From an uncultured Pirellula sp. (GTDB taxonomy: Bacteria > Planctomycetota > Planctomycetia > Pirellulales > Pirellulaceae), in assembly GCA_903892365.1 (NCBI GenBank), contig CAITIF010000808.1, forward strand, positions 1-8,259: a DNA stretch of 8,259 bases. Reading direction: 5' to 3'. The position numbers and the translations under genes were made by a program. The notes under the pieces were generated by a model. The model was not told the DNA's origin. It saw only the letters and a list, made by a program, of their open reading frames with translations, and ran no database searches. This document shows, piece after piece, positions 7,091 to 8,259 of this stretch (its first letter is position 1; the number at the start of each line of letters is the position of its first letter).

Positions 7091-7114
7091 TCATCAAAGG
7101 GGTCATCAAAGGGG
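7091..7114. repeat. Tandem 12-bp repeat at left edge of the RAYT unit
   Basis: TCATCAAAGGGG is repeated exactly twice head to tail (7091-7102 and 7103-7114). The second copy runs into the left inverted repeat of the RAYT unit, sharing CAAAGGGG with it. It looks like a partial duplication of the outer end of the terminal repeat. Confidence 0.7.
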
Positions 7115-7125
7115 TCAGGCCTCTT
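7107..7125 (+). repeat. Left terminal inverted repeat of RAYT unit (REP-like hairpin)
   Basis: The 19-bp CAAAGGGGTCAGGCCTCTT is the exact reverse complement of 7876-7894. Extended to 7106-7128 it folds into a 9-bp stem (one G-U pair) with a TCAGG loop, the shape of REP hairpins recognised by RAYT proteins. It contains the transposase stop codon (reverse complement of 7115-7117), so the last residues of the protein are encoded by the repeat. Confidence 0.85.
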
Positions 7126-7816
7126 TGATTTCTTTTGGATCTGGGAACCGGACTCTTTTGCGTCCGCGTGGACGCATCGTTGATTCAAGATTTAGCCTTC
7201 GCGCTATCGATTCTACCCAACTGTCATCGCCAAGGGGTCTACCCCTATGTGCAGATAAACGAACTGCCGCCAACTCTCTTTCCGACAGCGGTTCATTCAC
7301 TCGCTGCTTCCAGTTGGGTAAACGCGGCGAGGGCCATTTCGATAACAAGCTTGGCGATGGCTCATTTGCCTGAAGCCAACGCCACAGTGAGCTCCACTGC
7401 CAATCCTCCGCCCTCTCTACGAGTCCTGCACGCAGTGCATTGCGTTCGACATACCGGCAGACCACGAAGAAGTGGTCGTCATCTTGGATTGGAAAGCTCT
7501 TATATCTTTGTTGGTAGACGTGGCCCATGCCGCTGGTGTGGTAATGAGCGTGGTAACGCATAGTGTGCGTTCCGCCAACCCAACCCATAAATCGGCTCAT
7601 CTCGCCATCTATCATCGGACGCAAAACAAGATGATAGTGATTTGGCATGAGCAAATAAGAATAAAGCTCTACCTTGTAGATCTCTAGTGCCTCATGAAGT
7701 ATTTTTTCAAAGGCTATGTAATCCTCAGGCTTATGAAAGATGGTCGCACGGAGGTTGCCACGATTCAACGCGTGATACAAACCTCCTGCTTCATCGGCTC
7801 TAGGAGCTCTTGGCAT
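7115..7816 (-). CDS. REP-associated tyrosine transposase (RAYT, Y1/HUH family)
   Basis: This 233-residue protein is a RAYT of the IS200/IS605-related Y1 transposase superfamily, single-strand nucleases that cut and join REP hairpins. The N-terminus MPRAPR followed by GGLYHALNRGN is typical of the family. The metal-binding HUH motif is MPNHYHLVL with His60 and His62. Family-conserved blocks GHVYQQRYKSF (98-108) and RYVERNALRAGLV (121-133) follow, with Tyr122 the likely nucleophile. WQWSSLWRW follows, and the C-terminus is basic (RPRGRKRVRFPDP). I chose the ATG at 7816 because AGGAGG (7821-7826) stands 4 nt upstream and a candidate -10 box lies at 7844-7849. An in-frame start at 7852 would begin upstream of that box. 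All catalytic residues are intact and the frame is open, so it may be functional. The stop codon lies inside the left terminal repeat. Confidence 0.93.
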   Translation of the reverse strand: MPRAPRADEAGGLYHALNRGNLRATIFHKPEDYIAFEKILHEALEIYKVELYSYLLMPNHYHLVLRPMIDGEMSRFMGWVGGTHTMRYHAHYHTSGMGHVYQQRYKSFPIQDDDHFFVVCRYVERNALRAGLVERAEDWQWSSLWRWLQANEPSPSLLSKWPSPRLPNWKQRVNEPLSERELAAVRLSAHRGRPLGDDSWVESIARRLNLESTMRPRGRKRVRFPDPKEIKEA

Positions 7817-7843
7817 GGTTCCTCCTCGATCCAAATGACTAAC

Positions 7844-7871
7844 ATCATACAACTTTAGAGCTCAGAAGCAA
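7844..7871 (-). promoter_or_regulatory. Candidate sigma70-type promoter of the RAYT gene
   Basis: Read on the - strand, TTGCTT (7866-7871) and TATGAT (7844-7849) are separated by 16 bp. The -10 matches consensus at five of six positions, the -35 at only three. Transcription would begin near 7837, leaving a leader of about 20 nt that contains the AGGAGG ribosome site. It lies just inside the right terminal repeat. Confidence 0.4.
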
Positions 7872-7875
7872 ATCT

Positions 7876-7894
7876 AAGAGGCCTGACCCCTTTG
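7876..7894 (-). repeat. Right terminal inverted repeat of RAYT unit
   Basis: AAGAGGCCTGACCCCTTTG is the exact reverse complement of the left repeat at 7107-7125. Its hairpin is shorter than the left one: a 6-bp stem with the same five-base loop, since the outer bases do not all pair. It lies 60 bp upstream of the transposase start and may sit in or beside its promoter region. Confidence 0.85.
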
Positions 7895-8181
7895 TCAAGG
7901 TTAGCAAGCGAAGGGGGATGTTTGGGGTCGTACCCGGGATTCGGGATTCACCGGTCAGCGTGACGACCAAGGTGTGTTGCCGGCCGGCAGGTGTTGGGAA
8001 GTTCGACCGGATAGCCACCAGCCGGAGTTGTGTTCCCGCGGTTGGTGAATCGATTACAATCGTGGTGATTCGCTGGGGACTGGGGCGGGTTTCGTGGCCT
8101 GTCGCAATGCGGAGGTTCGAAAAATCGCATCGCGAAAGAGAGCGCGTGTTACGTTTTATACCTAAAAACGAGGGGGCCGTG
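7895..8181. other. GC-richer intergenic region with short repeats
   Basis: No open frame here has a convincing start, ribosome site or family motif. The stretch is visibly richer in G and C than the operon to the left. It contains a tandem 7-mer (CGGGATT at 7935-7941 and 7942-7948), a perfect 10-bp palindrome GCCGGCCGGC at 7979-7988, and 6-bp inverted arms CCGGTC/GACCGG at 7951-7956 and 8005-8010 that enclose the palindrome. It should hold the promoter and leader of the downstream gene. An AT-rich TTTATA near 8155-8160 is the only -10-like sequence and has no good -35. Confidence 0.4.
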
Positions 8182-8259
8182 ATGAACAGGTTTGTTTCTT
8201 TGCTGTTCGCAGTAGCGATCTTTTTTTCGCTGGCCGATGACGTCGCTGCCCAGGAGGCG
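8182..8259 (+). CDS. Exported protein, N-terminal fragment (signal peptide only)
   Basis: Only the first 26 codons are in the window. They read as a classical Sec signal peptide: MNR at the start, a hydrophobic core FVSLLFAVAIFFSLA, then DDVAAQEA with a likely cleavage after VAA (AXA-like, before Gln). AGGGGG at 8171-8176 is a good ribosome site 5 nt before the ATG. An in-frame GTG at 8179 directly before the ATG is an alternative start. The protein is predicted to be secreted or periplasmic; the function cannot be told because the mature part lies beyond the window. Confidence 0.72.
   Translation, partial: MNRFVSLLFAVAIFFSLADDVAAQEA

Larger units (their letters stand above)
7107..7894 (-). 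mobile_element. RAYT unit bounded by 19-bp inverted repeats
   Basis: A single transposase gene lies between perfect 19-bp inverted repeats at 7107-7125 and 7876-7894, giving a unit of about 790 bp. RAYT genes are normally flanked by inverted REP sequences, and both ends here can form imperfect hairpins. No target-site duplication was found, as expected for HUH enzymes. RAYTs usually move REP sequences and are themselves rarely mobile, so this may be a fixed unit rather than an active insertion. It sits between the lipoprotein gene and the exported-protein gene and interrupts neither. Confidence 0.75.

Noticed and set aside
6975..7109. N-terminal extension of the lipoprotein gene by 45 residues
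   Set aside because: The extension would bury the signal sequence, reads through repeat-derived sequence, and lacks a ribosome site as good as that of the ATG at 6974.
7135..7563. 142-codon open frame on the + strand opposite the RAYT gene
   Set aside because: It is antisense to a clear transposase, shows no family motif and has no ribosome site. It is a shadow of the coding strand.
7948..8130. 60-codon open frame on the - strand in the GC-rich intergenic region
   Set aside because: It is proline- and arginine-rich, a composition typical of chance frames in GC-rich DNA, and has no ribosome site or family similarity that I recognise.

Overview
The window looks like a chromosomal segment of a Gram-negative (diderm) bacterium of moderate GC content. 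A planctomycete, perhaps Pirellulaceae-like, is my best guess. This rests on general gene style (PilM/PilN/PilO-type split platform proteins, mixed GTG and ATG starts, a RAYT element, a secreted-protein gene with a short hydrophobic leader). No rRNA or other taxonomic marker is present, so it is an inference only.

Region 1 (1-6519, + strand) is one tightly packed gene run. It opens with the 3' end of a sensor histidine kinase, then a single-domain STAS protein of the anti-sigma-factor-antagonist type. Next come a GspE/PilB-type assembly ATPase, a GspF/PilC-type polytopic membrane protein, a PilM-like actin-fold protein, PilN-like and PilO-like bitopic proteins, and a GspC/PilP-like protein. 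Several junctions overlap (GTGA, ATGA, an 8-nt overlap and another ATGA), which predicts translational coupling. Together the last six genes encode the inner-membrane motor and platform of a type II secretion/type IV pilus-family machine. ATPase GspE drives GspF. PilM binds the cytoplasmic N-terminus of PilN. PilN and PilO form the periplasmic alignment complex. The GspC/PilP-like protein would reach towards an outer-membrane secretin. No secretin, pseudopilin or prepilin peptidase gene is in the window; they may lie upstream of base 1 or elsewhere. The kinase and STAS genes at the front suggest a signalling input.

Region 2 (6520-6974, mainly - strand) holds a convergent gene for a small lipoprotein with a TRASH-like cysteine motif, probably metal-binding. 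Region 3 (7091-7894) is a RAYT (REP-associated tyrosine transposase) unit on the - strand. It is bounded by perfect 19-bp inverted repeats, each able to form a REP-like hairpin, with an extra 12-bp partial duplication at the left edge. Region 4 (7895-8259) is a GC-richer intergenic stretch leading into the 5' end of a + strand gene for an exported protein, cut by the window end.

I found no tRNA, rRNA, CRISPR array or riboswitch that I could support. I see no clearly novel system. The most notable points are the kinase/STAS/secretion-platform operon, the IR-bounded RAYT whose stop codon lies inside its own terminal repeat, and the TRASH-like lipoprotein.
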